From positions 1-5,042 of the forward strand of contig DZCR01000222.1 of NCBI GenBank assembly GCA_022736495.1: a DNA stretch of 5,042 bases, read 5' to 3'. This document shows positions 1 to 5,042 of the stretch, one piece after another. Position numbers and translations under genes: made by a program. Positions within the stretch are counted from its first letter, which is position 1. Every line of letters begins with the position of its first letter. The notes under the pieces are model-generated. The model ran no database searches, had not been told where the DNA came from, and saw only the letters and a program-made list of their open reading frames with translations. Source of the DNA: Desulfobacca acetoxidans (GTDB lineage: Bacteria > Desulfobacterota > Desulfobaccia > Desulfobaccales > 0-14-0-80-60-11).

Positions 1-700
1 GGGTTGACACCGCGTTGACCTCGGGGGTTACCGCAATCTTGACCATGGAGTAGATCTGGAGCGGCAGGGTGGAACTCCCTACTCCGGCGGTAAAAAAGGT
101 GATTACAAAGTCATCGATGGACAGGGTGAAGGCCATCAGGGAGCCGGCCAGGATGCCGGGCATCAGCAGGGGCAGGGTGATTTCCAGAAAACATCGCCAG
201 GGGGTGGCCCCCAGATCTCGCGCCGCTTCGACCAACGCAGGGTCCAGGCTTGACATCCGGGACTGGACCGCCAGGGCCACAAAGCCGATGCAGAAGGTGA
301 TATGGGCAAGCGTTATCGAGATCAGTCCGAGCGTCATGTTGACCAGGATAAAAAGCACTAACAGGCTGACCCCCATCAGGATCTCGGGCATGGCAATGGG
401 GGCCAGTACAAGGATCTGCAGGAGTCGCAAGCGATGTTGCTGCATGGCGATCCCGGCCAAGGTGCCCAGGATCGTGGCGACTCCGGCGCTGACACTGGCA
501 ATGATCAGCGAGTTCATGGCCGCCGCCAGCATCTCCCGGTTGTGAAAGAGCTTGGCGTACCACTTCCAGGTAAAGCCGACCCATTCAGCGTTCAACCGGG
601 AATCGTTAAAAGAGAAGACCACCACAATCACCAGGGGCAGGTATAAAAAGAGATAGACGGCGGCGGCGCTTATCGTCAGGATCAGGTTTTTTTTACGCAT
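1..700 (-). CDS. potC: Spermidine/putrescine ABC transporter permease PotC, 3' end cut by window edge
   Basis: This is one of the two inner-membrane permeases of a polyamine ABC importer. I translated the frame from ATG at 700-698; it stays open to position 1, giving 233 residues. E. coli PotC has about 264, so roughly 30 C-terminal residues lie outside. Hydrophobic segments appear near residues 8-30, 62-88, 93-118, 122-146 and 176-198. The cytoplasmic EAA loop that docks on the ATPase is clear: EAARDLG at about 158-164, followed by a LP..MPGI stretch near 176-183. Other PotC-like stretches are SLLVLF (about 112-117), HITFC (133-137), FTLSIDDFV (191-199) and IYSMVKIAVTPEVNA (216-230). The start lies 28 bases after the potB stop. 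The ribosome binding site is only modest (AAGAG or GATGAG a few bases upstream). A competing ATG at 710 gives only five codons. The family call is very secure; the exact polyamine transported cannot be read from a permease. Confidence 0.95.
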   Translation of the reverse strand, partial: MRKKNLILTISAAAVYLFLYLPLVIVVVFSFNDSRLNAEWVGFTWKWYAKLFHNREMLAAAMNSLIIASVSAGVATILGTLAGIAMQQHRLRLLQILVLAPIAMPEILMGVSLLVLFILVNMTLGLISITLAHITFCIGFVALAVQSRMSSLDPALVEAARDLGATPWRCFLEITLPLLMPGILAGSLMAFTLSIDDFVITFFTAGVGSSTLPLQIYSMVKIAVTPEVNAVST

Positions 701-728
701 CGTCACTCATCTCTTGTCTTGACAGGCC

Positions 729-1619
729 TTAGCGTCGCCGGCCCAGCCAGGAGCCAATCAGGACGACGGCTACGGCTGCTACGGTCAGCACCATCGACAG
801 GACGCTGCCGAAGGGCCAGTCGCGCGATTCCATGAACTGTTGTTTGATGACGTTGCCGATCATGATCCCGCTTGTGCCCCCCAGGAGATCGGGAATGGCG
901 AACATGCCCAGTACCGGAATAAAGACGAGAATGGAGCCTGCGGTGATACCGGGCAGGGACAGGGGCCAGGTGATGAGCCAGAACTTTCGCCAAGATCCTG
1001 CGCCAAGATCCTGGGCCGCGTCAAGCAGGTAAGGATCGTGTTTTTCGAGATTGGCATACAAGGGCAGCACCAGAAAGGGCAGATGCACATAGACCAGGCA
1101 GATAAGCATTGCCGTCGGGCTGTACATCAGGGTGATGGGGCCTGCCCCTACAAGGTCGAGCATACCGTTGAGCATCCGGGTCAAGGCCCCGACCGGACTG
1201 AAAATAATCATCCAGGCATAGATCCGCACCAGGAAATTGCTCCAGAAGGGGAGGATGACGAGCAGCAGCAGGAGGTCGCGATGCTTGCGGCGGCTGCGGG
1301 CGATCATCAGGGCCAGGGGGTAGCCCATGACGATACAGAGCAGGGTTGTTGCCACCGCGTATCCAATTGATTTGATAAAGAGCCGCAGGTAGATGTCGGA
1401 ATCAAACAGGCGTTGCCAGTTTTCAAGGGTCAGATCAAGGGTCAGCCGACCATTTTCCCGCAGATACCAAGGGGCCAGGCCGCCATATTCGCCGGGGTAG
1501 CGAAAAGAGGCAAAGAGCATAATCAGGGTGGGCACCGCAAAGAATATCAGCAGATAGGCCATGGGCGGCAGGGAGAGCAGATATTTCTGGGCGCCTTTGT
1601 GCCAGGCCTGTCCCCGCAT
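729..1619 (-). CDS. potB: Spermidine/putrescine ABC transporter permease PotB
   Basis: This is the partner inner-membrane permease that forms the channel with PotC. From ATG at 1619 it is 296 residues, close to E. coli PotB (275) with a somewhat longer N-terminus. Membrane segments fall near residues 18-38, 82-106, 116-140, 167-188, 222-247 and 272-292. The EAA loop is present as LDAAQDLGAGSWRKF at 199-213, with the conserved LP at 222-223. Stretches shared with PotB from memory include LPFWSNFLVRIYAW (123-136), LPFLVLPLY (180-188), IGNVIK (254-259) and RDWPFG (266-271). An in-frame ATG at 1649 would add ten residues and overlap potA, but it has no Shine-Dalgarno sequence. The 1619 start lies four bases after the potA stop, with a weak GGA eight bases upstream, which fits translational coupling. 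Stop is TAA. The function is secure; the start is likely but not certain. Confidence 0.96.
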   Translation of the reverse strand: MRGQAWHKGAQKYLLSLPPMAYLLIFFAVPTLIMLFASFRYPGEYGGLAPWYLRENGRLTLDLTLENWQRLFDSDIYLRLFIKSIGYAVATTLLCIVMGYPLALMIARSRRKHRDLLLLLVILPFWSNFLVRIYAWMIIFSPVGALTRMLNGMLDLVGAGPITLMYSPTAMLICLVYVHLPFLVLPLYANLEKHDPYLLDAAQDLGAGSWRKFWLITWPLSLPGITAGSILVFIPVLGMFAIPDLLGGTSGIMIGNVIKQQFMESRDWPFGSVLSMVLTVAAVAVVLIGSWLGRRR

Positions 1620-1623
1620 GGCG

Positions 1624-2706
1624 TTAATCCAACACCAGGTGGCCGGCATCGCATGACCATGCGACTTCTACCTGATCGCCGACTTCAAAGAAATTGGGCT
1701 TCCCGGAGGCGGAGTTGGCGAGCAGGGTCTCAAGCAGGATGCCATTCGACAGGGTCACATTATAGACGGTAACGTCACCAAGATAGAGCATGTCATGCAC
1801 ATGGCCGGTAAAATGGGAGTCATCCACCAAGGGGCTGATATTGGTAGCGAGACGGATCTTTTCCGGGCGCAGGGTCAGCACACACCGGTCGCCTGGTGCA
1901 AACTGCGACTCGGAGCGGCACACGTGGACGAGACCCAGCCCGTCGAGTTCGACCGTGACGCAATCGCCAAGCTGTTCCTTGACCAGCCCCTCCAGCAGGT
2001 TGCATTTTCCAATAAAATCAGCGACAAACCGACTGTTGGGGAAGCCGTACAGCCGCTCGGCGACATCCACCTGGGCAATCTGACCATGATCCATCACCGC
2101 AATCCGATGCGACAGGGCCAGGGCCTCGCTCTGATCATGGGTCACATAGATAAAGGTGATACCGACCTCTTTCTGGAGTTCAATGAGCTCAATCTGCATC
2201 TGCTCGCTCAGCTTGGCATCGAGCGCCGATAAAGGCTCATCCAGGAGTAACAGGCGGGGACGATTGACCAGGGCCCGGGCAATGGCAATGCGCTGCTTCT
2301 GGCCGCCGGACAGGGCGTCAGGGTACTGCTTGGCCTTGTCCGGCAGGCGCACATCCTCCAGGGCCTCGGCCACCCGGGCCTGGATATCTTTCTTCGCGAC
2401 CCCCGCCATGCGCAGGGGAAAGGCGATATTGTCGGCCACTGTCATGTGGGGAAACAGGGCGTAATTCTGAAAAATAGTATGGAGGGGCCGGTATTCGGGG
2501 GGGGTCGTAATAATACTCTTGCCGTCAAGGAGGATGTCGCCGCCATCCGGTTTGTCAAATCCGGCAATCAGGCGCAGGAGGGTGGTTTTGCCGCAGCCGG
2601 ATGGGCCCAGCAGGGTGAAGAACTCACCGGCCTCAATGTGCAGCGATACCTTGTCTAAGGCCATGAATGCATCAAAGTGTCGAGAGATATTGACAATCTT
2701 CAGCAA
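1624..2706 (-). CDS. potA: Spermidine/putrescine ABC transporter ATPase PotA (TTG start)
   Basis: This is the cytoplasmic ATPase that powers polyamine import through PotB and PotC. From TTG at 2706 it is 360 residues, close to E. coli PotA (378). The nucleotide-binding domain has every expected motif: Walker A GPSGCGKT (34-41), Q-loop IFQNYALFPHMT (Q80), signature LSGGQKQR (132-139), Walker B LLLLDE (152-157), D-loop SALD (160-163) and switch histidine H190 in VTHD. From about 235 to the end lies a C-terminal TOBE-type regulatory domain with LRPEKI at 279-284. The frame stays open to another TTG at 2832, but those 42 extra codons (proline- and arginine-rich) do not look like PotA, and that TTG has no good ribosome binding site. 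GGAGG nine bases before the 2706 TTG settles the start. It is the first gene of the pot unit. I find no convincing sigma-70 promoter in 2707-2901. Related ATPases carry other substrates, but the PotB and PotC neighbours make polyamines the best call. Confidence 0.95.
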   Translation of the reverse strand: MLKIVNISRHFDAFMALDKVSLHIEAGEFFTLLGPSGCGKTTLLRLIAGFDKPDGGDILLDGKSIITTPPEYRPLHTIFQNYALFPHMTVADNIAFPLRMAGVAKKDIQARVAEALEDVRLPDKAKQYPDALSGGQKQRIAIARALVNRPRLLLLDEPLSALDAKLSEQMQIELIELQKEVGITFIYVTHDQSEALALSHRIAVMDHGQIAQVDVAERLYGFPNSRFVADFIGKCNLLEGLVKEQLGDCVTVELDGLGLVHVCRSESQFAPGDRCVLTLRPEKIRLATNISPLVDDSHFTGHVHDMLYLGDVTVYNVTLSNGILLETLLANSASGKPNFFEVGDQVEVAWSCDAGHLVLD

Positions 2707-2715
2707 TATAGGCGG

Positions 2716-2720
2716 CCTCC
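2716..2720 (-). promoter_or_regulatory. Ribosome binding site of potA
   Basis: GGAGG on the minus strand lies nine bases upstream of the TTG at 2706-2704. It is the strongest Shine-Dalgarno match near any start in the operon, and it decides for the 360-residue PotA over the longer frame from 2832. Confidence 0.8.
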
Positions 2721-2901
2721 AGTCCAGCGAAAAATATTGTCGATATGCGCCGTCCAGGGGATGGAACCGGCGGGCAAGGGATGCGGGCACAGGCAACGGG
2801 AGTCGCCAGCGCAAGTGCCACAGCCGATGCAATGTTTCTTAGTGTCCCGTTGCAGCTTGCAAGCAAGCACTTTTGCGATTCTTCTTAGCAGATAAGCGTA
2901 T

Positions 2902-2942
2902 AAAAATCAAGCGGCCCGGTGGGATTGCCGCGGGCCGCTTGA
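2902..2942 (-). terminator. Intrinsic terminator of dnaA
   Basis: A perfect 12-base inverted repeat, TCAAGCGGCCCG at 2907-2918 and CGGGCCGCTTGA at 2931-2942, encloses a 12-base loop. Read on the minus strand, the GC-rich stem is followed at once by five T (plus-strand A run, 2902-2906). It lies 36 bases after the dnaA stop and about 200 bases before potA, so it should end dnaA transcription and separate it from the pot operon. On the plus strand no T run follows closely, so it looks one-directional. Confidence 0.9.
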
Positions 2943-2957
2943 GTACATCCAGGGTGC

Positions 2958-2971
2958 TTTTTTTGGGGGGG
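2958..2971. repeat. T7G7 homopolymer tract just after dnaA
   Basis: Seven T followed directly by seven G lie between the dnaA stop and its terminator. Read as dnaA message this is C7 then A7. Such paired runs slip easily in replication and sequencing. It lies outside any reading frame, so a length change would not alter a protein. I assign it no function. Confidence 0.6.
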
Positions 2972-2978
2972 AGGGCGG

Positions 2979-4322
2979 CTACATCTGTTTCACCTTTTTA
3001 TGCAGCAGCTCTACTTGGGCCGATACCGAAAGATCACGCATAATTCGGTCCGATACCACCTTGATTGCATGGAGCACGGTGGCATGATCGCGGCCAAAGA
3101 CCTTGCCGATGTCGGCTAATGACTGCTCGGTATGGGTCCGGCTGAGGTACATGGCAACTTGCCGGGGAAAGACTATGGCCTTTTTGCGGGTACGTGACTG
3201 CATATCCTGGACGCTGACATTGAACTGACCGCTGACAAATTCGGCAATGGTTGTCGTCGTCAGATTTTTCGGGGCCCCCACAATCCCCTCCACCACCTCG
3301 CGGATGAGGGCCATTTCGATTTCGCCGCCCATCAGGACGGATCTAGCGCGAATAGCAAGGATGGCAGACTCGATCTGCCGCACATCGCCTTTGATATACT
3401 GGGCCAGGTAGCTGACAAATTCCTCGGTCAGTGCCAGACCCTGGATGGCGGCTTTTTTACGGACAATACGGTGGCGGGTCAGGATATCCGGGGCGGAAAT
3501 CGTTGTCACCAGGCCTGCGGTCATGCGGGAACGAAATTCCTCGTCAATGCCGTTGAGCTCGCGAGGCGCAGTGTTGGCAGTCAGGATGACCCGTTTCCCG
3601 CTCTTGATCAGGGCGTCAAGGAGTTCGTTGAGCTCTTCCTGGGTCTTTGTCTTGCCGGTCAGGGAGTGGACATCTTCCACCAGCAGGATATCGCAATGGT
3701 CATGATATTTGCGTTTGAAGCGATCCATGCTCTTGGTCTGGATCTCTCGCACCATCTCGGCTGAAAATTGCTGGGCGGTCAGATAGTGGAGTCTGGTAGA
3801 GGGAGATGTGGCCAGGATCTGATGGGCGACCGCGTGGGTCAGATGGCTTTTGCCAAGGCCGGTGGAGCTGTTGATGTAGAGGCAGGGGCCGACGGTGTCG
3901 GTGCCTGTAACCATTGATTTGCAGGCTGACAGGGCCAGAATGTTGCTCTCGCCTGCCATAAACTCATCAAAGGTGTAACGGGGGTGTAGGGACCGCACCT
4001 GTGATTCGACAAGCGGAACATGCGGCAGGCGCAACTGGCCGACGCGGGGTGAGACGGGCAGCGCTTTCTGCTGCATCTCACACAGGACGACCTGGCGTCG
4101 GTACTCTATCCCGGGGTTCTGTCCCAGATCGAGTTCATTCACCTTGTCCTGGATCAGGCCAAGGTGGTGTTGGCTCAGGTGTGCCAGATAGAAGCGGTCA
4201 GGACAGGCAAGTTTGATATGTTTGTCATCGCACAACACGCACTCAAGGGGATCGATCCAGAGGGTGAATACATTTTCCGCCACGACATTACGCAAACTCT
4301 CTTTTATCTTCTGCCACATCAT
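2979..4322 (-). CDS. dnaA: Chromosomal replication initiator protein DnaA
   Basis: DnaA binds boxes at the origin, assembles as an ATP-bound filament and opens the duplex for helicase loading. The protein has 447 residues, a usual length. Domain I spans about 1-70 (WQKIKESL, FTLWIDPLE), then a short linker to about 105, an AAA+ core from about 112 to 335, and a DNA-binding domain to the end. The DnaA signature is intact at 410-419 (GRDHATVLHA). An arginine finger (R266 in RSRM) and sensor 2 (R315 in DVRQIE) are present. The ATP site is divergent: Walker A reads SSTGLGKS (152-159) with serine for the first glycine, Walker B reads LLVEDVH (213-219) where E. coli has two aspartates, and sensor 1 reads LTAN (247-250) where E. 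coli has TSD. Two ATG codons stand in tandem at the start. AAGGA lies six bases before the first and nine before the second, so the protein may begin at either. It is followed by a strong terminator. Confidence 0.98.
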   Translation of the reverse strand: MMWQKIKESLRNVVAENVFTLWIDPLECVLCDDKHIKLACPDRFYLAHLSQHHLGLIQDKVNELDLGQNPGIEYRRQVVLCEMQQKALPVSPRVGQLRLPHVPLVESQVRSLHPRYTFDEFMAGESNILALSACKSMVTGTDTVGPCLYINSSTGLGKSHLTHAVAHQILATSPSTRLHYLTAQQFSAEMVREIQTKSMDRFKRKYHDHCDILLVEDVHSLTGKTKTQEELNELLDALIKSGKRVILTANTAPRELNGIDEEFRSRMTAGLVTTISAPDILTRHRIVRKKAAIQGLALTEEFVSYLAQYIKGDVRQIESAILAIRARSVLMGGEIEMALIREVVEGIVGAPKNLTTTTIAEFVSGQFNVSVQDMQSRTRKKAIVFPRQVAMYLSRTHTEQSLADIGKVFGRDHATVLHAIKVVSDRIMRDLSVSAQVELLHKKVKQM

Positions 4323-4328
4323 GCTGAT

Positions 4329-4333
4329 TCCTT
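4329..4333 (-). promoter_or_regulatory. Ribosome binding site of dnaA
   Basis: AAGGA on the minus strand is six bases before the first ATG (4322-4320) and nine before the second (4319-4317). The second spacing is closer to the common optimum, so the true N-terminus may be one residue shorter. Confidence 0.7.
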
Positions 4334-4385
4334 GCTAATACTTTCTTTATAAACCTATAAACAGCTAGCCCCGATGAACGGGATA

Positions 4386-4444
4386 AGTGCCTTTCGCAGA
4401 TTATTTTCTTGTAAAAAAAACAAGAAAATAATCTGTAAGGCACT
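4386..4444. repeat. Long two-part inverted repeat in the dnaA leader
   Basis: The inner arms CAGATTATTTTCTTGT (4397-4412) and ACAAGAAAATAATCTG (4420-4435) match perfectly over 16 bases and flank a loop of seven A. Outer arms AGTGCCTT (4386-4393) and AAGGCACT (4437-4444) add eight more pairs. The two parts are separated by TCG on the left and a single T on the right, so the full structure has 24 pairs with one lopsided internal loop. It lies 63 bases before the first dnaA codon. The inner stem is AT-rich and no T run follows the outer stem on either strand, so it is not a standard intrinsic terminator. It could be a leader RNA hairpin, a protein-binding palindrome or a small inserted element. 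No flanking target duplication is visible. Confidence 0.9.
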
Positions 4445-4605
4445 AATTAAACCTGTTTTGAGACGATTCGCCCCATTGTCAAGTCAGCGGTTGAGTGCCG
4501 GGAAGGCGAAAAAATACACTATTCTCTCGGATTGGAAATGACTGTCACCTTGCCGACAGCCCTCTTTTTCGGATCAATATTATTTTTCCGTTCAGGTCAC
4601 GCCCC

Positions 4606-4636
4606 GATATAAAACCTACATTGGTCATTCAGTCAA
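4606..4636 (-). promoter_or_regulatory. Weak candidate dnaA promoter
   Basis: Read toward dnaA, TTGACT (4636-4631) matches five of six bases of the -35 consensus, and TATATC (4611-4606) matches four of six of the -10, with a long 19-base spacer. It would give a leader of roughly 275 bases that includes the 4386-4444 hairpin. A perfect TTGACA also exists nearer the gene (4482-4477), but nothing resembling a -10 lies at proper spacing. This is a guess from sequence matching only. Confidence 0.25.
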
Positions 4637-4809
4637 AGGCCATTGATGCCCATTTTTACAAGCCTGAACGCAATGTGATCAAATGGCGCAAGGGCGCATT
4701 GCTCTTGACATTCAGCCCCGCCTCCATCTCAAGTCCTTGTTTTTTGGGCCTTGGTAATATCCCTCTTTTTTATCGTGTTATCCTCGCATGTTAATCACAG
4801 CTGAAAAAG

Positions 4810-4824
4810 TTGTTAACAATTGTT
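4810..4824. repeat. Overlapping perfect palindromes
   Basis: TTGTTAACAA (4810-4819) and AACAATTGTT (4815-4824) are two perfect ten-base palindromes that share five bases, giving alternating TTGTT and AACAA blocks. They lie directly after the two weak DnaA-box-like sites. This could be a dimeric regulator or origin protein site, or chance in AT-rich DNA. Confidence 0.4.
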
Positions 4825-4830
4825 GAAATC

Positions 4831-4881
4831 TTGACATCTCGTGATAGCTCGATAAAGATCGAAATTAGTTAAAAAATCGAG
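4831..4881. promoter_or_regulatory. TTGACA box with repeated CTCGAT-like motifs
   Basis: A perfect TTGACA (4831-4836) is followed by units in near 10-base register: CTCGTGATAG (4838-4847), CTCGATAAAG (4848-4857) and ATCGAAATTAG (4858-4868). An inverted copy, ATCGAG, follows at 4876-4881. Within these, TCGAT (4849-4853) and ATCGA (4858-4862) form a perfect inverted pair around AAAG. One helical turn between units would place them on the same DNA face, as in an operator or cooperative binding array. A -10 at suitable spacing is poor (TAAAGA, 4853-4858, three of six), so a rightward promoter here is doubtful. Confidence 0.3.
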
Positions 4882-4897
4882 AAATTCCGTATTCGGT

Positions 4898-4944
4898 GCG
4901 GGAATGTTTCGCTATATCAGTCACTCCCGCTTCAGGATTTTTTT
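4898..4944 (+). terminator. Stem-loop followed by T7, terminator-like or attenuator-like
   Basis: GCGGGAATG (4898-4906) pairs with CACTCCCGC (4922-4930) over nine positions with one mismatch and a 15-base loop. Seven T at 4938-4944 follow on the plus strand after a seven-base gap, longer than in a typical intrinsic terminator. No plus-strand gene ends before it. It could be a leader attenuator for something to the right, or, read on the minus strand, a stem-loop at the end of a gene entering from the right edge. The 3' arm also has an alternative pairing partner downstream. Confidence 0.35.
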
Positions 4945-5042
4945 ATAGGGGGCAGAATGCCAAAAAATGACTGACGGGAGCCCAGCGCTGAGGGACTCGG
5001 AAAATACCAATATACCATCTTGCTTCCCGTCTTTGAGTCATC
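4932..5042. other. Right edge: possible partial gene, strand unresolved
   Basis: On the plus strand an ATG at 4967 opens a frame that runs 25 codons to the window end, but its nearest Shine-Dalgarno sequence (AGGGGG, 4947-4952) is 14 bases away. That site lies four bases before another ATG at 4957, which encodes only MPKND before a TGA. Removing one A from the A6 run at 4962-4967 would join the two frames. On the minus strand a frame enters from the edge and stays open 36 codons to TGA at 4934-4932, just before the 4898-4930 stem-loop. Another minus frame starts with ATG at 5041 and runs 32 codons. I recognise none of these peptides. All are short enough to be chance. Confidence 0.25.

Larger units (their letters stand above)
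4323..4931. other. Non-coding region upstream of dnaA; candidate origin or dnaA control region
   Basis: About 600 bases hold no convincing gene and are visibly more AT-rich than the flanking genes, with many A or T runs. In many bacteria the chromosome origin adjoins dnaA, so this is the natural place to look for one here. The support is only partial: I find no TTATCCACA box with zero or one mismatch on either strand. The closest are TTATCCTCG (4778-4786) and TTAATCACA (4791-4799), each with two mismatches and in the same orientation, followed by the AT-rich, palindrome-rich stretch 4801-4890. The expected dnaA promoter must also lie here. Origin status is inferred from position and composition, not shown. 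Confidence 0.35.

Noticed and set aside
69..545. Long plus-strand frame opposite potC (and similar ones opposite potB, potA and dnaA)
   Set aside because: These are antisense or out-of-frame shadows of strongly identified minus-strand genes, rich in Arg, Ser and Pro as such shadows usually are.
111..584. 157-codon minus-strand frame inside potC
   Set aside because: It is an out-of-frame reading. The correct frame, open from 700 to the window edge, gives a clear PotC protein.
1647..1649. Upstream potB start overlapping potA
   Set aside because: No ribosome binding site precedes this ATG. The ATG at 1619 gives a normal PotB start just after the potA stop.
4386..4444. Reading the long inverted repeat as an intrinsic terminator
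   Set aside because: The stem is AT-rich, the A7/T7 run lies in the loop rather than after the stem, and no T run follows on either strand.
4705..4710. Perfect TTGACA on the plus strand as a promoter
   Set aside because: The next 16-19 bases are followed by no TATAAT-like hexamer, and no plus-strand gene follows nearby.
4495..4794. 99-codon plus-strand open frame upstream of dnaA
   Set aside because: It starts with GTG without a ribosome binding site, shows no recognisable domain or motif, and lies in AT-rich DNA with the features of a control region.
1..5042. tRNA, rRNA, CRISPR array, insertion sequence or transposase
   Set aside because: I saw no spaced direct repeats, no tRNA-like cloverleaf or rRNA sequence, and no transposase motifs in any frame.

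Overview
The window carries four genes, all on the minus strand. Read right to left they are dnaA (replication initiator), then potA, potB and the start of potC, the ATPase and two permeases of a spermidine/putrescine-type ABC importer. potC runs off the left edge. The host looks like a Gram-negative bacterium, and I lean to a sulfate-reducing or related Desulfobacterota. This rests on the DnaA ATPase core, whose Walker A, Walker B and sensor 1 motifs depart from the E. coli pattern in ways I remember from that group. No database search was possible, so the lineage is a guess of moderate confidence.

Layout by region: 1-700 is partial potC; 729-1619 is potB; 1624-2706 is potA, with a TTG start chosen from a clear ribosome binding site. 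potA-potB-potC are packed 4 and 28 bases apart and are surely one transcription unit. The substrate-binding protein PotD is not in the window and would be expected beyond position 1. Positions 2707-2978 separate the operon from dnaA and hold a strong intrinsic terminator for dnaA (2902-2942) and a T7G7 homopolymer tract. dnaA is 2979-4322.

Positions 4323-4931 hold no convincing gene. This AT-rich stretch upstream of dnaA is the natural candidate for the dnaA promoter region and possibly the chromosome origin, but it has no consensus DnaA box. It does contain a long two-part inverted repeat with a pure A7 loop (4386-4444), an overlapping palindrome block (4810-4824), a roughly 10-base periodic CTCGAT-like motif series (4838-4881), and a stem-loop (4898-4930) whose 3' arm can pair instead with a downstream segment. 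The last ~110 bases may hold the edge of another gene, but open frames on both strands leave this unresolved.

Functionally the window joins replication initiation with polyamine uptake: PotA hydrolyses ATP, and PotB and PotC form the membrane channel. The strong terminator after dnaA argues that the two units are mainly transcribed separately. I see no clear undescribed system. The most interesting parts are the non-coding structures upstream of dnaA.
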